From assembly GCA_045226335.1 (NCBI GenBank), contig JBGVCH010000074.1, forward strand, positions 1 to 54,121: a stretch of DNA of 54,121 bases. Reading direction: 5' to 3'. The translations under genes were made by a program, and so were the position numbers. This document shows, in pieces, positions 25,063 through 33,308 of this stretch; position 1 is the stretch's first letter; each line of letters starts with the position of its first letter. Source of the stretch: RUG11272 sp045226335. Lineage in GTDB: Bacteria; Bacillota; Clostridia; Christensenellales; Aristaeellaceae. Below the pieces are notes generated by a model that saw only the letters and a list, made by a program, of their open reading frames with translations, had not been told where the DNA came from and did not search any database.

Positions 25063-25968
25063 ATGAAAAAGCTTTCTTTGATCCTGGCCGTTGCCCTGCT
25101 GCTTTGCCTCGGGCTGGCCGCAGCCCGCGCAGAAACGACTTACCAGGCAGCGGGCTTCACCTATGCCCTCTTGCCGGACGGCACTGCGGAGCTAATCTCC
25201 TACGACGGCGACGCGGAGGAGGTCATCATCCCCAACGCCCTGGACGGCCACCCCATCTCGGTGGTTATCCAGAATCCGTTCTATTTCTATGACGACGGGA
25301 ATTATGAGTTTAAGGTGAAACCTTGCACCGTCAAGGTGGCCCAGGATCATCCCTATCTGGCCACCATCGACGGGGTGCTGTTCGGCAAGACTGACCGGAA
25401 ACTGATCGCCTATCCAACCGTGCTGGCTTCAACGGCATATGAAATCCCGCAGGGGATCACCAGCATTGGGGATTATGCGTTCTGCGTCTGCAGCAGCCTG
25501 ACAAGCGTGTCGATCCCGGACAGCGTCACCAGCATCGGGTGGTATGCGTTTTATGGTTGCAGCCGCCTAACAAGCGTGTCAATCCCGGATAGCGTCACCA
25601 AGATCGGGGATTGTGCGTTCAGCTTCTGCAGCAGCCTGACAAGCGTGTCGATCCCGGACAGCGTCACCAGCATCAAGTATGCAACGTTCTACAAATGCAG
25701 CAGCCTGACAAGCGTGTCGATCCCGGACAACGTCACCAGCATCGGGTGGTATGCGTTCTTTGACTGCAGCAGCCTAACAAGCGTGTCGATCCCGGACAGC
25801 GTCATCAGCATTGGGGATAAGGCGTTCGCCGATTGTTCAAAGTCTCTCATCATCACCGTGGCCCCCGGTTCCTATGCGGAAGCCTACTGTGTGGCCAACA
25901 GCCTGCAGTATGATTCCGACGATACTGATTACAGCGACGCCCCCACCGACTGGCTGACGGGGAACTGA
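25063..25968 (+). CDS. Secreted BspA-type leucine-rich repeat protein
   Basis: A 301-residue exported protein with a signal peptide (residues 1-23, cut near ARAE). Residues about 125-265 hold six LRR_5/BspA repeats of 23 residues, typified by SSLTSVSIPDSVTSIGWYAF. BspA-type repeats mediate binding to host or microbial surface molecules in gut and oral bacteria. The C-terminus ends in an acidic stretch with no sortase motif or membrane helix, so it is probably released. The ATG at 25063 has AAGGAG upstream. The gene stands alone between a promoter and a terminator and is flanked on both sides by dispersed repeats. Confidence 0.9.
   Translation: MKKLSLILAVALLLCLGLAAARAETTYQAAGFTYALLPDGTAELISYDGDAEEVIIPNALDGHPISVVIQNPFYFYDDGNYEFKVKPCTVKVAQDHPYLATIDGVLFGKTDRKLIAYPTVLASTAYEIPQGITSIGDYAFCVCSSLTSVSIPDSVTSIGWYAFYGCSRLTSVSIPDSVTKIGDCAFSFCSSLTSVSIPDSVTSIKYATFYKCSSLTSVSIPDNVTSIGWYAFFDCSSLTSVSIPDSVISIGDKAFADCSKSLIITVAPGSYAEAYCVANSLQYDSDDTDYSDAPTDWLTGN
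25491..25835 (+). repeat. Tandem 69-bp DNA repeat coding for the LRR units
   Basis: Five near-identical 69-bp units start at about 25491, 25560, 25629, 25698 and 25767, each beginning CAGCAGCCTGACAAGCG (or with one or two changes). Identity is at the codon level, not just the protein level, which points to recent duplication or gene conversion. Confidence 0.85.
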
Positions 25969-25991
25969 ACCCCGCGGCCTGTGTCTTTGTG

Positions 25992-26015
25992 CCCTCCCGG
26001 CGATGGGAGGGTTTT
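25992..26015 (+). terminator. Terminator of the LRR gene
   Basis: Stem CCCTCCC/GGGAGGG with a 6-base loop followed by TTTTGT. Confidence 0.8.
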
Positions 26016-26139
26016 GTATTGCCCTGTCACCGCCGCGGCGGCGGCTTTCCGGTGTCCGGTTTCTGCCCCCTCTGTGTCCGGTTTTGGGTTGCCGCTTTAA
26101 CTCTTCCGGCCTATGGGTCGGATCCCTGCCGCGAGAGGA

Positions 26140-26258
26140 CCCCTCCGGCCTGCGGGCCACCTCCCCACTGCGGTGGGGAGGCAGGGGCTGTGGATGGCTG
26201 CACCAATCCCCTGGCTCCCCATCGCAATGGGGAGCTCCCGCCGCAGCGGGTGAGGGGT
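26140..26258 (+). repeat. Palindromic intergenic repeat B, unit 1
   Basis: About 119 bp bounded by the inverted ends ACCCCTC and GAGGGGT. It contains two hairpins: CCTCCCCACTGCGGTGGGGAGG-type (split by a 4-base loop) and GGCTCCCC/GGGGAGCT. The gap 25969-26806 consists mainly of such units plus a promoter. Open frames across it are repeat-derived and not genes. Confidence 0.75.
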
Positions 26259-26370
26259 CCTTGCGATGCGGAGAGAGGGTATGCTTCGAGGGACTCTTCC
26301 GGCCTGCGGGTCACAGGTCGATCGGCTTGGCCTATAGGCCGGACCCTGCCGCGATGGCCTATCGCACGAG

Positions 26371-26491
26371 GACCCCTCCGGCCTGCGGGCCACCTCCCCA
26401 CTGCGGTGGGGAGGCAGAGGCTTTGGATAGCTGCCCCAATCCCCAGGCTCCCCATCGCAATGGGGAGCTCCTGCCGCAGCGGGTGAGGGGT
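26371..26491 (+). repeat. Palindromic intergenic repeat B, unit 2
   Basis: Second unit with the same ends and the same two hairpins as 26140-26258, differing at only a few positions. Confidence 0.75.
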
Positions 26492-26497
26492 TCCCTT

Positions 26498-26641
26498 GCG
26501 GCGGGGAGGCAGAGGCTTTGGATAGCTGCCCCAATCCCATGGCTCCCCATCGCAATGGGGAGCTCCCGCCGCAGCGGGTGAGGGGTTCCCTCGCGGTGGG
26601 GAGGCAAGGGCTTCGGATAGCTGCACCAATCTCCAGGTTCC
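26498..26641 (+). repeat. Palindromic intergenic repeat B, unit 3 and a partial unit
   Basis: Unit 3 (26498-26586) lacks the left end and follows unit 2 directly; a further half unit runs from 26588 to 26641. This looks like tandem growth of the element. Confidence 0.7.
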
Positions 26642-26718
26642 CGGTTTTCATATGCAATTTACGGATTTGATTTTTCGGCAGATGTCTGTTTTGTCCATAA
26701 TGCCGATTGTTTTTGCTA

Positions 26719-26747
26719 TGTACAACCGACGGACAGAATTCTATAAT
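26719..26747 (+). promoter_or_regulatory. Promoter of the sugar ABC operon
   Basis: TGTACA (26719-26724), 17-bp spacer, perfect TATAAT (26742-26747), in the AT-rich strip after the repeats and 60 nt before the first start codon. Confidence 0.65.
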
Positions 26748-26806
26748 TTGAAGCAAGAATCAGATGAGATGGGTCGATCCGGATGTGTCTGCCGGGAGGT
26801 GAAGGC

Positions 26807-27388
26807 GTGAGACGGCAGTTCACCATCGGGCAGTACCGCGCGATCGATCTGGCGCTGTTTGCCTGCATGACGGTGATATTTGAGTTCGTGGCGACAAAGG
26901 CCGGCTCCCTGATGGAGTATGCGCCGTACCTTGTTTCGGTGACCCCGGTGCTGACGGCCGTGGTGATGATGCGCTGGGGCCTGTGGGCCGGCATCCACGC
27001 GGCGCTGGGGGGCATCGTCTTCTGTTTCGCCGCCGTGCCGAAGCTGGCCCCGGAGTGGTACCTGATCTGCGGCGCCGGCAACCTGCTGGGCCTGGGCGCC
27101 ATGCTGATGCTGAAGCTCATGGGCAAGGAAAAGGTCCGGGCGAAGTCCCTGCCCACCATGGCCTTCGGACTGCTGACGCACCTGCTGATGCTGACAGGCC
27201 GCGGCGCCGTCATGCTGGCGCTGGGCTCCGCCCCGGGGCAGGTGGCGGAGATGGCCGGCGAGGAGGCCGTCACCCTGCTGTTCACCCTGGTGCTCATGTG
27301 GATCGTCCGGCGCGTGGACGGGCTGTTTGAGGACCAGCGACACTATCTCCGCCGCGTTCAGCGGGAAGAGGAAGAAGGAGGATTCTGA
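26807..27388 (+). CDS. Integral membrane protein, ECF S-component-like, first gene of the ABC operon
   Basis: A 193-residue protein with about five or six hydrophobic helices, starting RRQFTIGQYRAIDLALFACM and ending in a charged cytoplasmic tail (about 165-193). Size and helix pattern resemble the substrate-binding S components of ECF vitamin transporters, but no specific family motif was recognised. The GTG at 26807 is chosen because GGAGG lies 7 nt upstream; the ATG further upstream has no such site. Its stop overlaps the next start (TGATG), so it is co-translated with the LplB-type permease. Why an S-like protein heads a sugar importer operon is unclear. Confidence 0.6.
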   Translation: MRRQFTIGQYRAIDLALFACMTVIFEFVATKAGSLMEYAPYLVSVTPVLTAVVMMRWGLWAGIHAALGGIVFCFAAVPKLAPEWYLICGAGNLLGLGAMLMLKLMGKEKVRAKSLPTMAFGLLTHLLMLTGRGAVMLALGSAPGQVAEMAGEEAVTLLFTLVLMWIVRRVDGLFEDQRHYLRRVQREEEEGGF

Positions 27389-28470
27389 TGAAGGGAATTG
27401 GAACGGATTATCTCGTGCTCGACAAAGAGCGCGGGATCTGGGTCGAAAACCCGGAACAGAAGGTGCGCGACGAAGTGGAAAAGCACTACTGGCTGACGGT
27501 CCTCCGCACGATCGTGAAGGACTGGCGGCTGTACGTCATGCTGATTCCCATGATCCTCGTGTTCCTCTTCTGGCGCTACTTCCCCATGTACGAGCTGCTG
27601 GGGTCCTTCAAGGTGGAGGACTCGGTGAAGAGCGTGGCGGAGCAGTACTCCATGGGCTTCTCGAACTTCAAGGCGCTGCTGCTGGGGACGGGCACCTTCG
27701 CCAGCACCTCCCAGGACTTCTGGCAGGCGCTGCGCAACACGTTCGTGCTGAGCTTCTACGGCCTGTGCTTCGGCTTCCCCATGCCCATCATCCTGGCCCT
27801 GTTCTTCAACGAGATCCGCTCCAACGGGGCCCGAAGTGTGTACCAGGTGCTGACCTACCTGCCGAAGTTCATGTCCACGGTCATCATGACCTCGCTGGTG
27901 ATCATGCTGCTGCGGATGCAGTCCCAGACGGCGCAGATGGGCGTGGCGGCCCGGTTCTTGGCGGGCATCGGGCTGGTGCCGGAGGCGGACGCCGTGGGCG
28001 GCCTGCTGAACAAATCCCAATACTTCCGCGCCATCTATCAGATCAGCGGCATCTGGGAGACGGCGGGCTACGACAGCATCGTGTTCTTCGCGGCCATCAT
28101 CGCCATCTCGCCCACCAGCTATGAGGCGGCACAGATCGACGGCGCCGGCAAGTGGGCCCAGATGCGCTATGTGGTGCTGCCCAGCATCCTCTCCACCATC
28201 GTCATCATGCTGATCACCCGCATCGGCTCCATGCTGAGCATAGGCTACGAAAAGGTCATCCTGCTGACGGAGAGCAACAACCGCGAAGTGCTGACCACCG
28301 CCCAGGTCATCTCCACCTTCTCCTGGGATCTGAAAAACGCCCAGAACGCGGGCATCCGGAACACGGGCCTGGCCGCCGCGGCGGAGATGATGAACAACGT
28401 CGTTGGCATGCTGCTGGTGATCGGATCCAACACCATCGCCCGCAAAGCCTCCAACGTCTCCCTCTACTGA
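27388..28470 (+). CDS. Carbohydrate ABC transporter permease, LplB type
   Basis: Inner-membrane permease of a CUT1 importer, 360 residues. The first 45 residues are an extra hydrophilic N-terminus, followed by about six membrane helices. The EAA loop that contacts the ATPase reads YEAAQIDGAGKWAQMRYVVL. LplB/YtcP-type pairs import oligosaccharides, often plant or host glycan fragments. The stretch at about 190-225 (QSQTAQMGVAARFLAGIGLV) is an extracytoplasmic loop. It is followed by the second permease and the binding protein. Confidence 0.9.
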   Translation: MKGIGTDYLVLDKERGIWVENPEQKVRDEVEKHYWLTVLRTIVKDWRLYVMLIPMILVFLFWRYFPMYELLGSFKVEDSVKSVAEQYSMGFSNFKALLLGTGTFASTSQDFWQALRNTFVLSFYGLCFGFPMPIILALFFNEIRSNGARSVYQVLTYLPKFMSTVIMTSLVIMLLRMQSQTAQMGVAARFLAGIGLVPEADAVGGLLNKSQYFRAIYQISGIWETAGYDSIVFFAAIIAISPTSYEAAQIDGAGKWAQMRYVVLPSILSTIVIMLITRIGSMLSIGYEKVILLTESNNREVLTTAQVISTFSWDLKNAQNAGIRNTGLAAAAEMMNNVVGMLLVIGSNTIARKASNVSLY

Positions 28471-28488
28471 CGGAAGGGGGCATGAGAA

Positions 28489-30054
28489 GTGAAAAGAAAG
28501 CTTGAAGGCTCCGAGCGGATCTTCAAAATCATCAGCTATGTCCTGCTGACGGTCTTCGCCCTGTGCTGCCTTTATCCCTTCGTGTACGCCGTGTCCTCCT
28601 CCATCAGCAGCCGCTATGCCGTGGACCACGGCGACATCACCCTGGTGCCCGGCGAGAGCAGCCCGGGCTATCGGCTGGCCGACGGCTCCACCCTCTGGAT
28701 GGAGGAACTGACCGCCGCCAGGGTCAAGGCCAACAGCGAAGAGGAGACAAAAACCTGCACCGTCTGGGCCGCGGAATGGCCCGACGGCAAAGTGACCCTG
28801 CTGTCCGGCGAGGTCACCGACGGCAACTGGACCGTGACGGTCAACGGCGCGGAGCGAACCTTCACCAAAAACGACGTGGAGAGCGTGCCCGCGGACGGGG
28901 TCTGGTTCATCCGCCTGACGGACGGCACCATAGCCCGGGTCTCCAGGGAGGAGACCGGCGTCAGCTGGTATCTGGAAGCCGACGACGGCACCCGGACGCC
29001 CGCCGCCGCGCCGTCCAACACCGACGAATACCCGGCCTGGGGCGTGGCCGTGGACGGTCAGCTGGAGTGGCTGGACCGGGAGGACGTGGCCCGGAACCTG
29101 GCGAAAACCCAGGAAAGCAGCGTGGTGCATCTGCTGTCCGAGCCCTCCCGGCGGGTCTGGACCGTGCGCTGGCCCGGCACCTCCGGCAGCGTGACCCTCG
29201 ACAACTTCCCCGGCAAGGCGTCCTGGGGCGTCCTGGAGGAAGACGGCACCGTCACCTGGGGGAGCGCCGCGGAAGGGAAAACCAGCTTCCAGCTCATCAA
29301 CACGGTCTCGAAGTTCAACCTCGTCAAGGGTGTCCAGTTTGACGCCTTCAAGAGCATGTTCAACAACGACATGTTCTGGAACGCCTACTCCAACACCATC
29401 TTCCTCACCATCTACGGCACCGTGTGGTCCCTGTTCGTGGCCATTCTGGGCGGCTACGCCCTGAGCAAGAAGCGGCTGCTGTTCCGGAAGTTCTTCAACT
29501 TCTTCCTGGTGTTCACCATGTGGTTCTCCGCCGGCATCGTGCCGCAGCTGATCAACTACCGGAACACCCAGACGGTCTTCAAGGCGGTGGGCATCTTCGA
29601 CGACAAGTGGCTCATCGTCATCGCCATGGGCATGGCGGCCATGAACATCATCCTGCTGCGCAACGCCTTCGAGAACGTGCCCAGCGAGATCGAGGAAGCG
29701 TCCATCGTGGACGGCGCCACGGAGTTCCAGGTGATGACCCGGGTCTTCATCCCCATGTCGAAGTCCACCATCGCCACCGTGGCCCTGTTCTTCGCCATCT
29801 CCCGCTGGAACGGCTACTTCTGGGCCAAGCAGATGATCTCAAACGAATACGAGAAACCGCTGCAGGTGTTCATCAACCAGACCCTGACCTACTATTTCGA
29901 CGGTGAAAACACGGCAGGATGGTCGGCCAGCTACTCCTGGCAGTCCGTGATCTACGCCCTGATCGTTTGCTCCATCGTGCCCATCCTCATTATCTATCCC
30001 TTTATCCAGAAGTACTTCGCCAAAGGCACCAACGCCGGCGGTGTGAAGGAATAA
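28489..30054 (+). CDS. Carbohydrate ABC transporter permease, YtcP type, with a large extracytoplasmic insertion
   Basis: Second CUT1 permease. The usual length is about 295 residues; this one has 521. After the first membrane helix (about 13-34) and the start of the normal loop (DITLVP), residues about 55-270 are an extra hydrophilic, beta-rich region with Trp/Asp/Gly-rich segments (VWAAEWPDGKVTLLSGEV, GVWFIRLTDGTIARV, VWTVRWPGTSGSVTLDNF). Standard sequence then resumes (FNNDMFWNAYSNTIFLTI) with the EAA loop IEEASIVDGATEFQVMTRVF. The insertion faces outward and may help capture substrate or dock the binding protein. GTG start with a purine-rich site 8 nt upstream. Confidence 0.88.
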   Translation: MKRKLEGSERIFKIISYVLLTVFALCCLYPFVYAVSSSISSRYAVDHGDITLVPGESSPGYRLADGSTLWMEELTAARVKANSEEETKTCTVWAAEWPDGKVTLLSGEVTDGNWTVTVNGAERTFTKNDVESVPADGVWFIRLTDGTIARVSREETGVSWYLEADDGTRTPAAAPSNTDEYPAWGVAVDGQLEWLDREDVARNLAKTQESSVVHLLSEPSRRVWTVRWPGTSGSVTLDNFPGKASWGVLEEDGTVTWGSAAEGKTSFQLINTVSKFNLVKGVQFDAFKSMFNNDMFWNAYSNTIFLTIYGTVWSLFVAILGGYALSKKRLLFRKFFNFFLVFTMWFSAGIVPQLINYRNTQTVFKAVGIFDDKWLIVIAMGMAAMNIILLRNAFENVPSEIEEASIVDGATEFQVMTRVFIPMSKSTIATVALFFAISRWNGYFWAKQMISNEYEKPLQVFINQTLTYYFDGENTAGWSASYSWQSVIYALIVCSIVPILIIYPFIQKYFAKGTNAGGVKE

Positions 30055-30074
30055 TGAAAAGGAGGAACTACTGC

Positions 30075-32141
30075 ATGAAACGGATCCTGTCTCTCATCCT
30101 CGCGCTGGCCCTGGTGACCGCGCTGGCCGGTACCGCCCTGGCGGACCAGTACTACGCGGACGGCACCGTCCTGCGCATGGCCACCGGCTACAACAGCGCC
30201 AAGACCGGCATCGTCTTCGACCCGGATACCGCCGGCGACGGCATCACCCTGGCCGACGGCGTCACCTATTACACCGGCAACCTGAAGCCCACCTGGGTGG
30301 AGGTTGAAAAGGTCCTGAACATCAAGCTGGACAGCGTCTACCAGGGCAACTCCGCCGCCAACGAGTATGCCTACTGGAAGGACCAGCTGGAGAACGTGGA
30401 CATGGTCAGCGGCACCGCCGCCGTGCTGTCCGAGCAGGGCGAGGCCGGCTATCTGGTGAACCTGGCCGAATACCTGGATGACATGCCGAACTTTGCGGAT
30501 TACCTGGACGCCAATCCCATCGTGAAGCTGTCCATCACCGGCAACACCAAGACCGGCGCCATCTACTTCAGCCCCTACTTCGACGGTGTCAACGACATCG
30601 AGCGGATGCCGCTGATGCGCGTGGACTGGGTCGTGAAGCTGCTGGACGGCGAGGGCGAGTTCTCCGCCAGCGCCTGCAACAACACCCTCGCCGCCGTCTA
30701 TCAGCCCTACATGCCCACCGAGGGCAAGGTGGAGATCGACGTGGTGACCCTGGACGGCACCGCGGTGGAGACCATCACCAAGGACTATGACGCCGCCGGC
30801 AACATCGTGGCGAAGATGAACGAGGCCGGCCCCATCAGCGGTGTCGACGCCGTGAACATGCTCCGGGCCTACATCGACACCGCGTACAACGGCTACTACG
30901 GCACTGAGCGTTCCAACCTGTTCATCGGCCAGAACGCCGCTTGGGACGCCGACGAGCTCGTCGCCCTCCTCCGCTGCGTGGTGGCCAATCCCCAGACGCT
31001 GAACGGCACGGACGCCGTCCAGGGCCTCTTCTCCCGCGAGGAAAACAACAACCAGCGCCGCGTGGACCTGTACCGCTTTGCCGGCCACCTCTTCGGCGTG
31101 CGCGGCATGGAGTCCCGTGCTGATCACCTGTATGTCGGCACCGACGGCAAGCTGCATGACGCCCGTCAGGACGCCGTGGCCTACGAGGCCGTGGAGCGCC
31201 TCAACGCCATGGCCAAGGAAGGCCTGGTCTCCGTGGGCTACCTCACCATGTCCGACGACACCAGCGCCTCCTACCTGGAGACCGACAGCGGTTTCATGAG
31301 CTATGACTACAACCAGACACAGACCGTGCTCAACAAGACCAAGCTCCAGGAAGGCGAGAAGTACATGGCCGTGATGGTGCCCGTCGCCCTGTGGCAGGAC
31401 GGCACCGAGGGCGGCGTCTACATGCGGTTCACCGAGTCCTGGCGCTCCGTCAAGACCGACGGCTGGGCCATCTCCGCCAAGGGTGTCGCCGGCGATGAAG
31501 ACAAGCTGTACGCCGCCCTGGCCCTCATCGACTACGCCTACTCTCCCGAAGGCCAGATCCTCATGAGCTACGGCCCCGACGCCTTCATCAAGAAGAACGA
31601 CGACGGCTCCTACGTGACCTTCTCCTTCAACGGCAAGGAAATGCCCGTGATCGCGGACGCCACCTTTGAGGAGCTGTGGGCCAAGGCCAACGGCAACTAC
31701 ACCAACTACGCCCGGATGTACCTGGGCTCCACCCTGTCCTTCGTGAAGAGCCAGGCCTTCGAGTATCAGTGCACCCACGAGGTCGGCAAGGAAGGCGCGG
31801 GCCGCATCTCCACCGCCATCGCCCTGGGCACCATCAAGCACCCCGAGCTGGCCATCACCGAAAATCCCTGGTACACCTCCGTGCCCACCGTGCTGCCCAA
31901 CACCAAGACCGAGAACGACGAGCTCTCCACCTTCACCGAGCTGAACACCTCCTTCGCCGGCAACAAGGGCGGCACCAACCTCTTCGTGGACATCATCGTC
32001 AACGGCTATGAGGGCAAGAGCTTTGCCAGCGCCGAGGAAGCCGCGGCCGCCGTGGCCGCCGGCATGTACGGCGCGGACTACCTCCAGATCAAGAACGCCG
32101 GCTGGACCCGGATCCTGGAGTACTACGGCACCCTCGAGTAA
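30075..32141 (+). CDS. Extracellular solute-binding protein of the sugar ABC operon
   Basis: A 688-residue exported binding protein, longer than the usual 430-560. A signal peptide covers about residues 1-23 (ending TALAD). There is no lipobox cysteine, so it is not an obvious lipoprotein. Periplasmic-binding type-2 features are visible: PTWVEVEKVLNIKLDSV, DYLDANPIVKLSITGNTKTG, MRVDWVVKLLDG, and a GYNQT-like hinge region with DSGFMSYDYNQTQT. AGGAGGA lies 8 nt before the ATG. It is coded right after both permeases. Without an anchor it may be held by the unusual permease insertion or the accessory membrane proteins; this is inference. Confidence 0.85.
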   Translation: MKRILSLILALALVTALAGTALADQYYADGTVLRMATGYNSAKTGIVFDPDTAGDGITLADGVTYYTGNLKPTWVEVEKVLNIKLDSVYQGNSAANEYAYWKDQLENVDMVSGTAAVLSEQGEAGYLVNLAEYLDDMPNFADYLDANPIVKLSITGNTKTGAIYFSPYFDGVNDIERMPLMRVDWVVKLLDGEGEFSASACNNTLAAVYQPYMPTEGKVEIDVVTLDGTAVETITKDYDAAGNIVAKMNEAGPISGVDAVNMLRAYIDTAYNGYYGTERSNLFIGQNAAWDADELVALLRCVVANPQTLNGTDAVQGLFSREENNNQRRVDLYRFAGHLFGVRGMESRADHLYVGTDGKLHDARQDAVAYEAVERLNAMAKEGLVSVGYLTMSDDTSASYLETDSGFMSYDYNQTQTVLNKTKLQEGEKYMAVMVPVALWQDGTEGGVYMRFTESWRSVKTDGWAISAKGVAGDEDKLYAALALIDYAYSPEGQILMSYGPDAFIKKNDDGSYVTFSFNGKEMPVIADATFEELWAKANGNYTNYARMYLGSTLSFVKSQAFEYQCTHEVGKEGAGRISTAIALGTIKHPELAITENPWYTSVPTVLPNTKTENDELSTFTELNTSFAGNKGGTNLFVDIIVNGYEGKSFASAEEAAAAVAAGMYGADYLQIKNAGWTRILEYYGTLE

Positions 32142-32177
32142 CCCCTTTCAGGCTTGACCTGATCACCCATCCGACTT

Positions 32178-32210
32178 CCCCTCCCTCCCTCTTCCCGGGG
32201 GAGGGAGGGG
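32178..32210 (+). other. Strong intercistronic hairpin without U-tract
   Basis: Perfect 12-bp stem CCCCTCCCTCCC/GGGAGGGAGGGG between the binding protein and the downstream genes. With no T-run after it, it is more likely an mRNA-stabilising element than a terminator; this placement often lets binding-protein mRNA accumulate above the rest. Confidence 0.65.
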
Positions 32211-32233
32211 ACCCGACACGAAGGAGGATCGCC

Positions 32234-33295
32234 ATGTACAGGAAACAAATGAGGTTCCAGAAAATCATTTGTTTGCTTGCGATTGTGTCCAGCGCGCTGG
32301 TGTTTGTCTATGCGCTCGGCATCATGACAGATGTTTTTGACATGATGTACACGCTGGTGCCGGACCAGAAAGACGCCTCCTCCGAGCTGGTGCCGGGCGC
32401 GGGCCTGTTCATCACGATGCAGCCCTTCGTTCACTTCCTGATCATCGCCGGCATCGGCCTGATCCTGCTGGCCCTGCTGCTGCTGCTCACCAACACCCAC
32501 ACCCGCAGGAAATACTACGGAAGCAACCTGGTGTCGGTGGCGCTCTACACCCTGGGGGCCTTCGTCGTTTCGATCTACAGCCACATCGCCATCGAGGGCT
32601 TCAAGCTGGACTTCCTGACCTTCCACGCCAACGTGGCCACGGGCAAGTACGACGCGGTCGACGAGCTGGCCCGCGTGCGGAAATACGGCTACCTGACGGA
32701 CTCCACTTTCTGGTTCGATATCCATTATGTGGTCTTCGGCTTCCTGATCCTGGTTGCCCTCCTGCTGGTGGGGAACTACATTGCGAAGAGAATCCTGATG
32801 AACGCGGAGGCGGCCATGATCGGCCGGCCCGGCACGGAGGCGGACGGCGCGGACGTGGCGCTGGACCGTATGCGCTTTGCCAAGAACAAGGCGTCCTCCC
32901 GCCTGGCCTACCTGGCCATCGTCGCCAACGTGCTCTTCTTCATTGCCATATACAAAATCAACGACAAGTCCCTGTACCGGAACCTGATCGGCATCTCGGT
33001 GATCTACAACCTGCTGTTCATGCTGATCACCTTCCTCTCATCCGAGGGCGTCAAGAATTACAAGCCCGCCTTCTCCTACGTGATGATCGTCCTGGCCGTG
33101 ATCCAGGCGGCGAGGATCTTCATCATCCCGGTGCCGGCCCACGCCACCCCCAGCGCCACCACGGGCCAGCCGGTGATGGACACCGGGAAGTTCATCCGCT
33201 GTCTGCTGTATCTGCTCATCTCCGCGGGCTGCCTGACGGCAGGCGCCGTCATCAACCTGAACAAGAGCAAGGCGCTCCAGAGCATCAAAGCGTAA
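32234..33295 (+). CDS. Polytopic membrane protein of unknown function in the ABC operon
   Basis: A 353-residue protein with about eight predicted transmembrane helices (for example ICLLAIVSSALVFVYALGIM, FLIIAGIGLILLALLLLL, LAYLAIVANVLFFIAIY) and a short cytoplasmic loop near residue 195-220. No family motif was recognised. It lies between the binding protein and the ATPase with its own GGAGG site, and no promoter is seen in front of it, so it is likely co-transcribed. A role as accessory subunit of the importer is inference from position. Confidence 0.8.
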   Translation: MYRKQMRFQKIICLLAIVSSALVFVYALGIMTDVFDMMYTLVPDQKDASSELVPGAGLFITMQPFVHFLIIAGIGLILLALLLLLTNTHTRRKYYGSNLVSVALYTLGAFVVSIYSHIAIEGFKLDFLTFHANVATGKYDAVDELARVRKYGYLTDSTFWFDIHYVVFGFLILVALLLVGNYIAKRILMNAEAAMIGRPGTEADGADVALDRMRFAKNKASSRLAYLAIVANVLFFIAIYKINDKSLYRNLIGISVIYNLLFMLITFLSSEGVKNYKPAFSYVMIVLAVIQAARIFIIPVPAHATPSATTGQPVMDTGKFIRCLLYLLISAGCLTAGAVINLNKSKALQSIKA

Positions 33296-33308
33296 AGGAG
33301 GGGATCCC

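Noticed and set aside
26140..26641. CRISPR array
   Set aside because: Repeats are long, palindromic and of uneven spacing, and the intervening sequence is itself repeated, so there are no unique spacers. The same units occur at 49131-49376.
26003..26756. Proline/glycine-rich small proteins coded by the repeat region on both strands
   Set aside because: Open frames exist in several frames because the repeat lacks stop codons; there is no start site or composition of a real protein.
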